64,000 nucleotides of DNA, taken from NCBI GenBank assembly GCA_034440635.1, contig JAOTON010000897.1, forward strand, positions 620,001 to 684,000, given 5' to 3'. The DNA is from Lepas anatifera (Eukaryota; Arthropoda; Thecostraca; Lepadidae). A model generated the notes under the pieces. That model was not told the origin of the DNA. It ran no database searches and saw nothing but the letters and a program-made list of their open reading frames with translations. The position numbers and the translations under genes were made by a program. Of the stretch, positions 35,094 to 44,620 are shown piece by piece (position 1 is the first letter of the stretch; each line of letters starts with the position of its first letter).

Positions 35094-35224
35094 AGTGATA
35101 GGCGACGGACGGCGGTCTCCGGAGTTCTTGCACAGGGACGAGAAGAGGATTGGGAGGAATCAGACTGAATCTCCCCGTAGGCCTGGCTTGATAGGTCCGG
35201 AAGAGGAAATCGATAGGACTTTGT
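35094..35224 (-). CDS. Candidate internal exon of an unrecognised gene
   Basis: A 131-nt open block with a strong polypyrimidine acceptor (TTTTTCTCACTTTCCAG) and a consensus GTGAGT donor (35093-35088), downstream of NDUFA1 on the same strand. Two of its three frames are open. In frame 0 it ends with two bases, which fits the phase of the next candidate exon at 34585-34713; the product is then Ser- and Arg-rich. In the other frame it would encode ...IDFLFRTYQARPTG..., which looks equally protein-like but forces a less convincing frame in the next exon. It may also be untranslated. I do not recognise the product. Confidence 0.5.
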
Positions 35225-36237
35225 CTGGAAAGTGAGAAAAAGCAGCGTTATAAAAGCCATGATGACAAAATTAGAGCCGTCCAACTGAGAACAAAAACGA
35301 GCTGCAAAAACTATGACAAACATACATTTCACAAAAGAAGCGATTAATATTTTTCGCCTAAAATTAATATGAAAAAATGTCAGCCAATGTGAGACGCCAC
35401 AAACGTGGGTCTCCAGCTGGACACAGAAATGCGTTAATGTTGACAGGACTGTTATCGCAATTTACCAACAAAAACCTCCGTCTGTGCGCCGAAAGGTGCC
35501 CACAATTCGAGTGCTGAATGGAATCTTCCCTGAAGGCCTACCTTTCATGTTTTGACATAGTTATACGGGTTTACTCCAGCATTCAGGCCCAGGCAGCTAG
35601 GAAAGCCCCCAATGCTAATTCAATAGAACCTGGGGAGCTGGCAATTATGGTTTTCGGTTGGAAAATCGCAAGAAATTAACACCGGTAAGGGTTGTTCTGC
35701 ATGCACAACAATTAAACACCAATAGCCCCATAAATATAGTTATAAGGATATCCTAAAAACTAAGGGAGTTGGTGAGCTCATTCACTGCTCAAAACCCATT
35801 GGTAACACCAAGTTAGTGTGTCACACCAGCCTTGAACGAGCTTAGTACCTAGCTCCATGGAAGTCTTTTGGGGCCTTAAGACGAGCTGCTCCATCCATCA
35901 GGCCATGTGGTGATAATTTCCTAGCCTGAATGTATTTGAGCGGGACATTCGTTCGTCGCGAGACTGTGTCTTATGGGCACACAAATAGCTCAGACGAGTG
36001 TTGGACGGCGGCATTTCCTGCAACGGCTGTCATCACAAGCTTCGGGTCGCGCACGCGTCTGGTTGACCTTATCCACTGAATCCACTGACGTCGTGTTGGT
36101 TAAACACCCGGACTTGTTTCGGAAGTTGCCCATCATCCGAAAGCACCTTCCGTGGAGTATTTCGGTCATAATTCTGCCCTGCCCCGAGAAAGACGCTTTT
36201 CACAAAATGCTTAGACTTGTCATAGACACATACATGA

Positions 36238-36243
36238 TTTATT
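36238..36243 (-). terminator. Poly(A) signal of NDUFA1
   Basis: AATAAA on the minus strand, 84 bp beyond the NDUFA1 stop codon. The position is normal for a short animal 3' UTR. No other AATAAA lies between it and the stop. Confidence 0.7.
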
Positions 36244-36327
36244 AGCACACCTTTTCACATTTTGTCACATTTTTCGACAAAACTTCACATCACCACAGTG
36301 CGTCCTATGTTAAGGATGCAAATGCTA

Positions 36328-36366
36328 CTACTGCGCCGGCTTCTCGTCCGGAAGGTTCTCCAGCCC
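36328..36366 (-). CDS. NDUFA1: NDUFA1 exon 3 (stop codon)
   Basis: Last coding exon of the complex I MWFE subunit: 12 residues GLENLPDEKPAQ and a TAG stop at 36330-36328. The acceptor is strong, CCCCCTTTTTCAG|GGG. GLE-x-x-PDE is the conserved C-terminal end of the insect protein, which fixes this short exon despite its size. The phase is 0, matching exon 2. Confidence 0.9.
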   Translation of the reverse strand, partial: GLENLPDEKPAQ

Positions 36367-36963
36367 CTGAAAAAGGGGGACAATACATATATAAAGTCTG
36401 ACGAAAGCTCACCACCAAGAGCCAACGTAATTACCAGCTGTGTAGATGACTCAGTATTACTGTGAGTTGCCTGAACTGTGATCCCGCACGGATTCACTGA
36501 CTCTGATTCTGACTCAATTCATCCGATCTAGGCGATCAGTCCACTAGGACTTAGCAGAAACTCAGAGGTGAGCTGATTCAACTCAGACTAAAGCAGAGTT
36601 CACTCAGTACAAGATAGAATTTACTCAGTCCTGATCTGCTTGGAACACACAGGACCGTGAAGGCGTAAAGTCTGTTGAATAAGTCTCGTTCCAATCATTT
36701 GGCGTTCAGCAGTCCAGAATAGAGGATTTCTAGAGTGCCGTTCCTGATCATCATCCTTGGGGCTTGATGACAACCCCAGTGATGATGATGATGTTGATGA
36801 TCAGGCGCAGAGTTCTTAAGCCTAGCGGACTGGACGACTCGATGGACAGGAACGATACTTATTCAACTGACAATACATTCGAAGCGAGGGAGAAGCAGAC
36901 GCCTGCGGTGAACAGCAGCCTCGTGCAGGGCACTAGCAGTTGTACTCACTAGCACGTGCTCAC

Positions 36964-37050
36964 CTTCCATTTGTAATAGTTGCCAAACATCCGCTCGTCT
37001 CGCCGCAGGAACTGTCGCTGGTCCAGATACCTCAGCGGCTTCATGTTGGG
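36964..37050 (-). CDS. NDUFA1: NDUFA1 exon 2
   Basis: Middle exon of the complex I MWFE subunit, 29 residues, phase 0 at both ends. The acceptor is preceded by TACGTTTCGTCAG and the donor is AAG|GTGAGC. It encodes RYLDQRQFLRRDERMFGNY, which matches in position and spacing the conserved matrix-side stretch of the family (W/L-x-x-R-x-x-x-L-R-D-R-R-x-x-G-x-x-Y). An open frame continues upstream of the acceptor and contains its own ATG at 37074, but splicing to exon 1 at the CAG|CCC junction gives the expected length. Intron 2 is 597 bp. Confidence 0.9.
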
Positions 37051-37552
37051 CTGACGAAACGTAGGATGTGTCATTTCCAGTCTCGTCACCACACGAGCTG
37101 CTCGGAGATACGCAAATGCGCTTCCCTGAACTGCTTTTGCAGCGCCTATGGGATACAAGCGACAGCCGCAATCATGATGAGCGAGCACATAATACCAGTT
37201 GAAAATGTATACTTAACACATATATTGGAATTGATGCAGCTATCCAAGCTTCATATCCATTTGTGGAGATTTACGGTCGTAGAAGACAATGTGAACCAAG
37301 TCGAGTAGCATCACCTTCTCAGCATCCTAGGCCTCACGAAGTGCATATTATCAGATAACAGTCAAAGACAAATAAAAATTCTTAAGCCTTCGTCATTTGG
37401 GCTGAAGACCTGAATAGATCCTATGCTGGCTCAGGCATCACAGCCTGTGGAATGATGAAAAAAACACGATGAGAAGCTCGGTAAGCTTCTTCAGCCACCA
37501 GAGAACTACAACCTGACCTTCAATGAGGATAAGAGCAGACTTGTTGAGTCGC

Positions 37553-37730
37553 GACTCAGAGTCGGAGTCGACTCTGAGTCGGCTCAAGTTTTCCTTGATT
37601 CAGAGTTGAGTCGACTCACTTCCAGATTTAGGTTGAGTATGAGTCGACTCAAGTGCTTGGCCAGTTGATTTGAGTCAGAATCGGAGTCAGCCTCTGAGCT
37701 GTGAGTCAGGAGTTGAGTCGACTCAACACT
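37553..37730. repeat. GAGTCGACTC-rich cluster
   Basis: Repeated GAGTC/GACTC words, with a perfect palindrome GTTGAGTCGACTCAAC at 37712-37727 and TGAGTCGACTCA at 37640-37651. A related ACTCAG-rich stretch is at 36480-36640. Confidence 0.8.
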
Positions 37731-38393
37731 ACACTCATCCCGGGATCAGTCATTAACAACAATAAGTTGTGTAAAATATACAGTTTCAAAACCACAAATA
37801 ATTGCTAGTTATTTTCCATTTAATCTTAGCAATAGCAAGCAAAATCATACAGAAAAAATGTGATTTGGCACACATTCAGACTAGGTGCTAAATGCGAACA
37901 TGTGAGTGAGATGAAGGGCCTGAGTGCTTTTCATTTTGAAGGTATGTCCTTCATGACTAGTCATAATTGAGGCAATAAGCGAGGTTACAAACACAAAGAA
38001 CAGGACTCAATGTTTGAAAATTTGACATTTTGGGTGGCAATTCCTGCCCCAGTGCATTCTGAACAATCCTGTGACAAATTAAGCTTCGAAATAAATACTA
38101 CGCCGAGTCGACCCCACGACCCTCCTGTGCTGCACCACCTCAATAAAAACAAAACAAACAATGCACGATCACGTCATCCTCCCGAAAAGGCTGTAGTGAA
38201 TACTGCAGATGGCGCACTTAAGACATTACACAAACTCCAATGACACAAAAGATGACCACGGACTACCTTATGGTAATCCGTGAGATGACGATTAACAGCA
38301 CTTCAAAAGTCACGTGACTTTCAAAAACTAAGAAAATCATTTTGCCCTCAGGCTACAGTCAGGCTACAAAATAAAGAAAAGCTAGCATATTAT

Positions 38394-38960
38394 CATCATC
38401 ATCAGCTTTTTTATTTCATTTTTCATATACAAACAGGGGGACAGAAGAAATAAATAGACCAGCAAAAGAAGACATGGGCAAAGCAAAGCAAAGGCTGAAC
38501 AGCTAGCAACAGAATAGAACTTTACAGGCACATAGTATAAACAAAAGGAAGTAAGCAACCAGATCACGAGTGTAAAAGAGCACGTGTGTGGCATAGGCAG
38601 AATGAGCAAATCATAAAAACCTAACAAAGAGACAGTAACCATGGAACGAGAAAACAAACAGAAAAAGCGATAAAACAGAGACTGACAGGCTAACAGCATA
38701 ACAAAGTAAGATGAGCGTTAGAGAACGAAATGAACAAATATAACGCCAAAACACAGTGAAAAGAGCAAAATAAAGCTACAAGTAAACAAAACGGGACACA
38801 AAACAAAAATTAATAAGGTTAAGTTATAAGTAGATACGTAGAGGGCCCACATATGTTGAACATATTGAATCTAAGAACATATTTAGTTATTAGAAGCAAG
38901 AACAAATATGAGAAATGAAGCAAAAAAAAACAAATTTATGAAGCAAAAACAAATTAATGA
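38394..38960 (-). repeat. LINE 3' UTR-like segment with (GAT)n tail
   Basis: On the minus strand it is T-rich and ends ATGAAATAAAAAAGCTGATG followed by GAT repeats. That is the layout of CR1/L2-like 3' ends. It abuts the plus-strand ORF1 segment, in opposite orientation. Confidence 0.5.
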
Positions 38961-39313
38961 AGCAAAGACAAAGCAACGAGCAGGAAGCCAGCAGCGCAAA
39001 AGCAGGACGCAGAACGCAGATTACGGCGCACAATGATGGTTTGATGGCAGGGATGGCATGCAGGGGTTGCAGCTGCAGTGGTATGTTGTTGTACAGTGGC
39101 CGGGCGGCGGTGAAGGTAAACAATCATCAACATAGTGGTGGTTTGTGAGACTTGATGTGTAGGGAATGCCAGGGCACTGAGTCTTACTTTCCGTATAAAG
39201 AGGACAGTAGGCACAGTGCTGTGTCGTCAGTGTTGATATTATGTACCAGGTTGAGGTGATGTGCTCAAACCATGACCAATCGAGAAAGTACTTTGAAAAA
39301 ACAGCCAATTTAG

Positions 39314-39988
39314 GCTTTCAGTTTCCGTTCTGACCCATTTCAAACATGTAAAGGAGGGCCAAACAAATCCTGTGGAGAAAAGGTCAGGGAAGAAGATGAT
39401 GCTGCCCAATGTGACAAGTGTCAAAACTGGTATCACGCTGGGTGTCAGGGTGTGCCTATGCATGCACTCAAAGTTATTGACAAATACCATCCAACACTCG
39501 TGTGGCTGTGCCACACATGTAAGGTGTGGTTAAAGGCGAATGACCTAGATCAGTCTGCCAGTTTCAAGCGTGCATGCACCGACCAGATTCTCGCCCTCGA
39601 AAAGAAAGTACAGGACCAAAATGGCTCTGCTCATCAAGCCTTGGACGAGAAGCCCAACAAACTGTGTAAGACTATGGGCTGTCGCATACAGTGTCTGGAA
39701 AAAATGCTGCAGAGTCAAGGGACAGCATTAGCAGATCAGTCCAGACTGCTTGATAAAGGCATGAAGGACCAAGTAGGGCTGAGGACAACATATGCTGAGA
39801 TTGTAAGGGACAATTGTGCAAAGATGGTAAAATCTGTAACTGAAAAGGTGCAAACTGTCCAGAAGGACCACATATCAAACAAGGATGCAAACACAATCTC
39901 AGGATTTTTTGATGATTTCCTGGAAGAAGAAAAAGAAAATGCAATGTTGTTGTACACAACCTACAGGGACAAACTGGTGCAACCCTGA
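39314..39988 (+). pseudogene. CR1-type LINE ORF1, first part: PHD-like finger and coiled coil
   Basis: The frame opens after a stop at 39311. It starts with a C4HC3-type finger: CKGGPNKSC, then QCDKCQNWYHAGC and LCHTCK, as in ORF1 proteins of CR1-like elements. A charged, heptad-like stretch follows (ILALEKKVQDQNGSAHQALD onward), likely a coiled coil, then an acidic linker (DDFLEEEKENAM). It stops at 39986-39988 because of a frameshift; the next part is read from about 39970 in another frame. It lies on the plus strand inside NDUFA1 intron 1. The finger could suggest a chromatin protein, but the following domain makes a LINE ORF1 much more likely. Confidence 0.75.
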
Positions 39989-39989
39989 C

Positions 39990-40647
39990 TGAACGCTCCC
40001 AGGCTGACGCTGCCCTGTCTGTCAGCTTGGTGATGGATGAATTCCGCTTGAACCTCCAAGTGGTGAAGTCTTTCCGTACAGGGAAGGCAGTGGAAGGACG
40101 ACAGAGACTCAAAATAGTTACCTTGGACAACGAAAGGACAAAACATGACCTGCTGCAGTTAGCACCCCAACTCAAAGGCTCCAGGAAATGGAATAACATC
40201 TACATTAGCCCAGACCTAACATGGAAAGAGAGGCAGGAAAACCGTCTTCTGCAAGAAGAGCTGAAGAGACGCCATGAATCTGGGGAAATGGACCTAGTTA
40301 TCTCCAGGGGAAGAATAGTAAAAAAGGGAGGTCACAAGCCTAGGCAAGTAGTTGATCATAACCCACCTTCATCATCCACTACTGCGAAGGACGGTGACGC
40401 AAGCACTTCCCAGGGACCCCAGGGGCCCATGTCTGCAGCAGCTGTAGCTAACCCAACTCCACCTTCCATTCCAGCAGCTGCAGAAGATGGAGCCTTAACT
40501 ACACAATCTGGACCAATCACTAATGTTCAAGATAGAGATGGTGGAAACCCACACACCCAGAACAACAGGCCAAGTACAGGCAGAGGACCAGGTCACACCA
40601 AATGTGGGGTGGGGTGGGGTGGGGTGGGGTGGGGTGGGGTGAGGTGA
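39990..40647 (+). pseudogene. CR1-type LINE ORF1, second part
   Basis: It contains NNIYISPDLTWKERQENRLL and MDLVISRGRIVKKG. The pattern YISPDLT-x-KER followed by LVI-x-x-G-x-IV is common in ORF1 proteins of invertebrate CR1/L2-type LINEs and probably belongs to the nucleic-acid-binding part. A Ser/Thr/Pro/Ala-rich tail runs into the GGGGT repeat, where the frame loses meaning (GWGGVGWGG). The endonuclease and RT of this element are absent. Confidence 0.7.
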
Positions 40648-40679
40648 GGTGAGGTGAGGTGAGGTGAGGTGAGGTGAGA
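40598..40679 (+). repeat. GGGGT then GAGGT minisatellite
   Basis: About seven GGGGT units pass into about eight GAGGT units, changing by one base midway. It forms the end of the LINE ORF1 frame. Confidence 0.95.
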
Positions 40680-40688
40680 TGTGTATGC

Positions 40689-40934
40689 CCTTGGTCCCTA
40701 TTTCCTAATCTGGGGATATCACCCCTCTTCCCAGATTCTGAGTGCGCCTCTGGTCTGGGTACCACTTTGGGACATTTTTTAGAAATATCCCAACATTCTG
40801 CAAGAAAATCCCTAGAGGTGAAACAGACGGAAGGAGGGAGAATTTGAGTAGTATAAAGTAGTACTCAGACCAGAGGCGCACTCAGATTCTGGAAAGAGGG
40901 GTGATATCCCCAGACTAGAAAAGAGGGACCAAGG
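40689..40934. repeat. Foldback repeat with 74-bp arms
   Basis: Arms 40689-40762 and 40861-40934 are inverted copies with a few mismatches; shared core GGGGATATCACCCCTCTT. The loop is 98 bp. It could be a MITE with long arms or a palindrome made by an inverted duplication. No clear target duplication. Confidence 0.9.
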
Positions 40935-41904
40935 AAGTTGACAACTGGCCTGGCCTGGCCCAGCCTAACCCAACCCAACCTAACCTAACCCTCATTGCCT
41001 CCTATTATCATGTGTCTTAGCACGCCTCTGCGGTATCATGCATCTGAGCACGCCTCTATGGACCTTTTGAACGTTGGACTTCTTATTCAAAAGGTCTAAC
41101 TTTCAAAGCGTAGAAATTATGAACATTAGACCCTTTAAACGGTGGACCTTCTGATGTAATCCTTTGAACTGTGAGATGTGATCTGCCTTCTACCATAATA
41201 CCGGAACACTCTACAGTTAAGTATGAACCACCTTCTTTGTGATTTTACATATTTTTGCAGTTGGACAGGAACATGAAGGTGCGCCCACATTCTCAAGGTA
41301 GCTTGCCAATTTTTGGTCATTTTTCCCATAGCTTGAGCTAGTACTAAGCAGTTTATGGGGATGCTGACAAGTTCCCCCTCAGACCAGTCTGCAAAGTATG
41401 GCAGCAGGCCAGACGAGTCGCACCAGCCATCCAAAATTATCGCACCACCAGCCTAAAAAAAATTGCACCAATCTGCCATATACCAGGGAGAAAAATGCAC
41501 ACTTTCCTACCCACACGATGCAATACTACCTCTCTTATTAGTTAGTTAAGGACTTTTTACAAGGCCCCCTCCTGTGTCTTCATAACTATTCAGCCATTAT
41601 TTTTTTTGGTTTTCAGTGTCAAATTCCTCGCACCAGTCTTGCAAATTCGCACCAGGTTGATAAAATTCGCACCACGCGCTCCTGTCCCCAAGGGCACTCG
41701 CACCGACGAGATCTCGTCGAAAATGCCATACTTTGCACACTGGCCCTCAGATTCACAGCTGAGAGTCACAGCCGAAGAGTGCCGCACAATTAGAGATAAC
41801 GGCCTTATATTTAAGAAATAGAATCGAACCCCTTACATAAATGACATTTGATTGATTGGCATGCATACTTCAAGTAATCTTCATTGCATTGTATATGTAC
41901 TTAC
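40935..41904. other. Intron sequence, little visible
   Basis: Starts with a CTGGCC/CCTAACC-rich tract (40945-40992). TCGCACCA words recur at 41420-41700. No coding signal. Confidence 0.4.
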
Positions 41905-42006
41905 ATTTCCATTGTAAACCAACTTGTTGGTGTAGTACATCATGTAGCATGGAAAGCTCAACGCTCCAACCATGATACCAAATGAGGGCAAAATCTCCCA
42001 CCACAT
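41905..42006 (-). CDS. NDUFA1: NDUFA1 exon 1 (start codon)
   Basis: First coding exon of the MWFE subunit of mitochondrial complex I (NADH:ubiquinone oxidoreductase), a small single-pass inner-membrane protein needed for assembly of the membrane arm. It encodes 34 residues beginning MWWEILPSFGIMVG, the family's characteristic N-terminus (MWFEILP in flies and mammals), followed by the hydrophobic membrane segment and ending NKLVYNGN, where the fly protein has a similar N-K-(F/L)-V-x-x-G-N. The ATG is at 42006-42004. The exon ends in phase 0 at a consensus GTAAGT donor (41904-41899). With the other two exons the protein is 75 residues, the usual family size. A TATAAAAG string lies at 42034-42027, but so close to the ATG that it may not be the core promoter. 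Intron 1 (37051-41904) holds a LINE ORF1 fragment, a foldback repeat and simple repeats. Identification is from remembered family features and is strong. Confidence 0.93.
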
Positions 42007-42579
42007 GGCTTCAAGCGGCGTTAATTCTTTTATATATTATTTGAATGAAAATGAAAACAATAGACTAAAATAAAAATTTATTTCTGTACATTAGCATCAA
42101 GTAATAATGGAACACACCACACCGACTACTTCTTCGTCTATCTATAATCACGAAGGTTAGCCGTATTATTTTGCAGTGCAGAACGCATACTAGTATGCTG
42201 CACGCATGCGCAGTATTGTATCTTGAAGTCATGATACCAAACTGCGCATGCGTGTGGCACACTATTATGCGTTCTGCCGGCAGAATAACACGGCTAATAA
42301 TAAAGCAAAGATGACTGCCAGTTCATGTTGAACTTGCTCAGAATATTAGACTCCTCTAAATATTTTCAAGAACCCTCTAGACTGTACGCTCTACCTCTAG
42401 TAAAACTCTAGCAAAGTTTCCCTTGACACAAAAACTTGTGGTAACGTCCCCTCTCACGGATCTTTTTTTTAAACCATTGGTTACCGTAAAATATTTTACC
42501 AGTTTTCAAGGGACATTTTAGGGGGTGCCACTGACTCACAACGGGGACCGATCCAGAGGGAGTGCTCCCCATGTTGTAG

Positions 42580-42836
42580 CTCCTGGTGGGTTCAATATGT
42601 GATATGAGTTTCAACTTGATCAATTAACCCGCCTTTTATGCAGTCCTAAACATTTTTTGAGGTGAGGTCACTTCACCTGGCCTGATGACCTGACCTGTTA
42701 TGACCTTGAGCTAAAATTTTCAGGAAAGATGTAAAAATGATGCAGGAACAGCTAGACCAAGTTTGGTGGCGCTGCGCGCCACGTTTTTTTGGTCACTTTG
42801 GAAAAACCCAAGGAGGGTCTAAAAAGAGTTAAGATT
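42580..42836 (+). mobile_element. AGGTCA-rich element, right-end fragment
   Basis: Near-identical to 18080-18250: AGGTCACTTCACCTGGCCTG, AAGATGTAAAAATGATG, AGCTAGACCAAGTTTGG and GGTCTAAAAAGA. The left part is missing. Confidence 0.75.
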
Positions 42837-43100
42837 AAGTTAAGGTTAAGATAGCATAAGTCTAAACAGGGTGAACTTATACGATTGAAGCTCATATCCG
42901 GTGGCGTAGCCAAGGGGGTCCATGGGGTCCGCGGACCCCCTTGGGCTGACCTTTTTTATAAATTTTGTCCAACTTGTTACCAGTACGGCTGCTGGAGTCG
43001 GAGTCTCACTAAAGTCCTCAAGGAACTTGTCACGGAGACCCCAACCCCACCACCCGAACGAGCAGCTCCCATAATGAAGGGATAATTTAGAAGCCAAAGT

Positions 43101-43335
43101 TTAACCCTTGCCCCCGTGGCGGGTACGAGCCACCTTCGCCCTGGTGGGGGGGGCTAAAAAAGACCCCCCATCGATCTCAAAAACTAAGAGAGCTAGAAAA
43201 AAGCGCAAAACGGCAATCGAAAGCTCTTCAAAAATGATATCGAAAATACTTCGGTCATTTTTCTTGTCAGGTCAATATCAAGGTCACCAGAGGTCAAAAT
43301 AGGTCAAAATCGCTAATACATGGTGTGCCATTTGC
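43101..43335 (+). mobile_element. AGGTCA-rich element, left-end fragment
   Basis: TTAACCCTTGCCCCCGTGGC onward is almost identical to 17412-17640. It contains four AGGTCA hexamers at 43269, 43281, 43291 and 43301. The right part is missing. Confidence 0.8.
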
Positions 43336-43745
43336 GGCAGTAGCGGGAGTGCTACCCTCTGCTAAAGACTGGCGCATGTATGAGTTTTACCTTTAGCCCC
43401 AAGATGACACTGCTATTCAAAGATGGCAGGGGTCAAAAAAAGTTGCTGGCGTGTCACCATTTGAAATTCCACATCACGAATGTGTCACCAAACTAAAAAT
43501 GCTACCAAAACCCTTATTTCTTTGAGTTGTTACACCGTTTTTCATTGTTTTTGTGTATTATGCTCCCAGTATAAACCAGAGCTGAAAGTTCTGATATATT
43601 TATCTAACGTTTGAAGCCGAAGGAAGTGTATGTGAGCAATCAGCAGGGACGGATCCAGGAATTACCAAAGGGGGCCTTGACAGGGGGTCAGGAATAGCTT
43701 TGGGGGCTGGACCATGCAAGGAATATATTTTCATTAAAAACGTGT

Positions 43746-43785
43746 GTATATATATATATAAACATATATATATATATATATATAC
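43746..43785. repeat. (TA)n microsatellite, interrupted
   Basis: Two TA runs separated by AAACA. Confidence 0.95.
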
Positions 43786-44179
43786 AATATTTCGAAGAGC
43801 AAAAAAACATTACTTCCGTTTTGGGAGGCAGACAACTTTATGAACTCTGGTGGGTCACAAAGCTATGCACCGGCGCTAAATACGCTGAGGTCCGCTCAAC
43901 ATTGGGTTGGATCTCCACAAATACGATATTGACCAAATGTCCGCTACGATCAGTGATCAGGACCATCCCGAATCGCATCAAATATTCTGTGGCCTGTTTG
44001 AATAAAGTTACCTTTTGCTCCAAGCAAAGACGGAGGTTGCAGCCACAGAGGGCCGATACCAAAGGGGTAACCGCAAGCAAGGCAGAGGCCGACTGTAGTC
44101 AGGCCTAGGTAGACCATGGGGGAGGAGGGCATGAATGTTAGAAGTAGGGGACTGGCTTCGGCCACAACATGTCTGAGAT

Positions 44180-44620
44180 TATCGTGAGGGACCTGGTCGC
44201 AAACACATAGGTCGCAAGTGGACCACAGGGGTCCAGAAGCACTTCAGGGGGTCGGATAGTAACAGGAGGTCCGGGTGAACCGCAAAGGGCCCGGCTGGAC
44301 CCACCGAGGGCCCGGGTAGATAACAGGGGAATTATATGCATCTGCGGAGAATAGGGCCCGGCTTTGGCAGCAGTGGGCTGGGGGTAATTCGGAGGAGCCC
44401 GGTCGCTCACTCAGATGTTCCAATTGGACTAAAGGGCGCCCGGAAGCATGTCAGGCTGCCCGGATAGCCACAGGAGGCCCAGCTCAACCGCTGGGGGCCC
44501 GGCTTCTACCACAGGGAGCCCTAGTGGAAAACAGGGAAATTATCTGCAACTGCTGAGAATAGGGGCCCGACTTCAGGCAGCAGTGGGCCTGGGATAATTG
44601 TGAGGGCCCCGGTCGCAGAC
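44180..44620. repeat. Degenerate GGCCCGG-rich array
   Basis: Two related blocks (about 44190-44370 and 44400-44600) share CACAGGAGG(C/T)CC, ACAGGGAAATTAT-like and GAGAATAGGGCCCG words, consistent with an old duplication of a G-rich repeat. Confidence 0.55.

Noticed and set aside
37072..37188. Upstream extension of NDUFA1 exon 2, including an ATG
   Set aside because: Splicing at the CAG|CCC acceptor gives the correct family length and alignment to exon 1.
39314..40647. Host PHD-finger chromatin gene
   Set aside because: The finger is followed by a LINE ORF1-type domain (YISPDLT...LVISRGRIV) and frameshifts, so a CR1-like ORF1 fits better.
40945..40992. Interstitial telomere
   Set aside because: Only two or three CCTAACC-like units mixed with other C-rich words.
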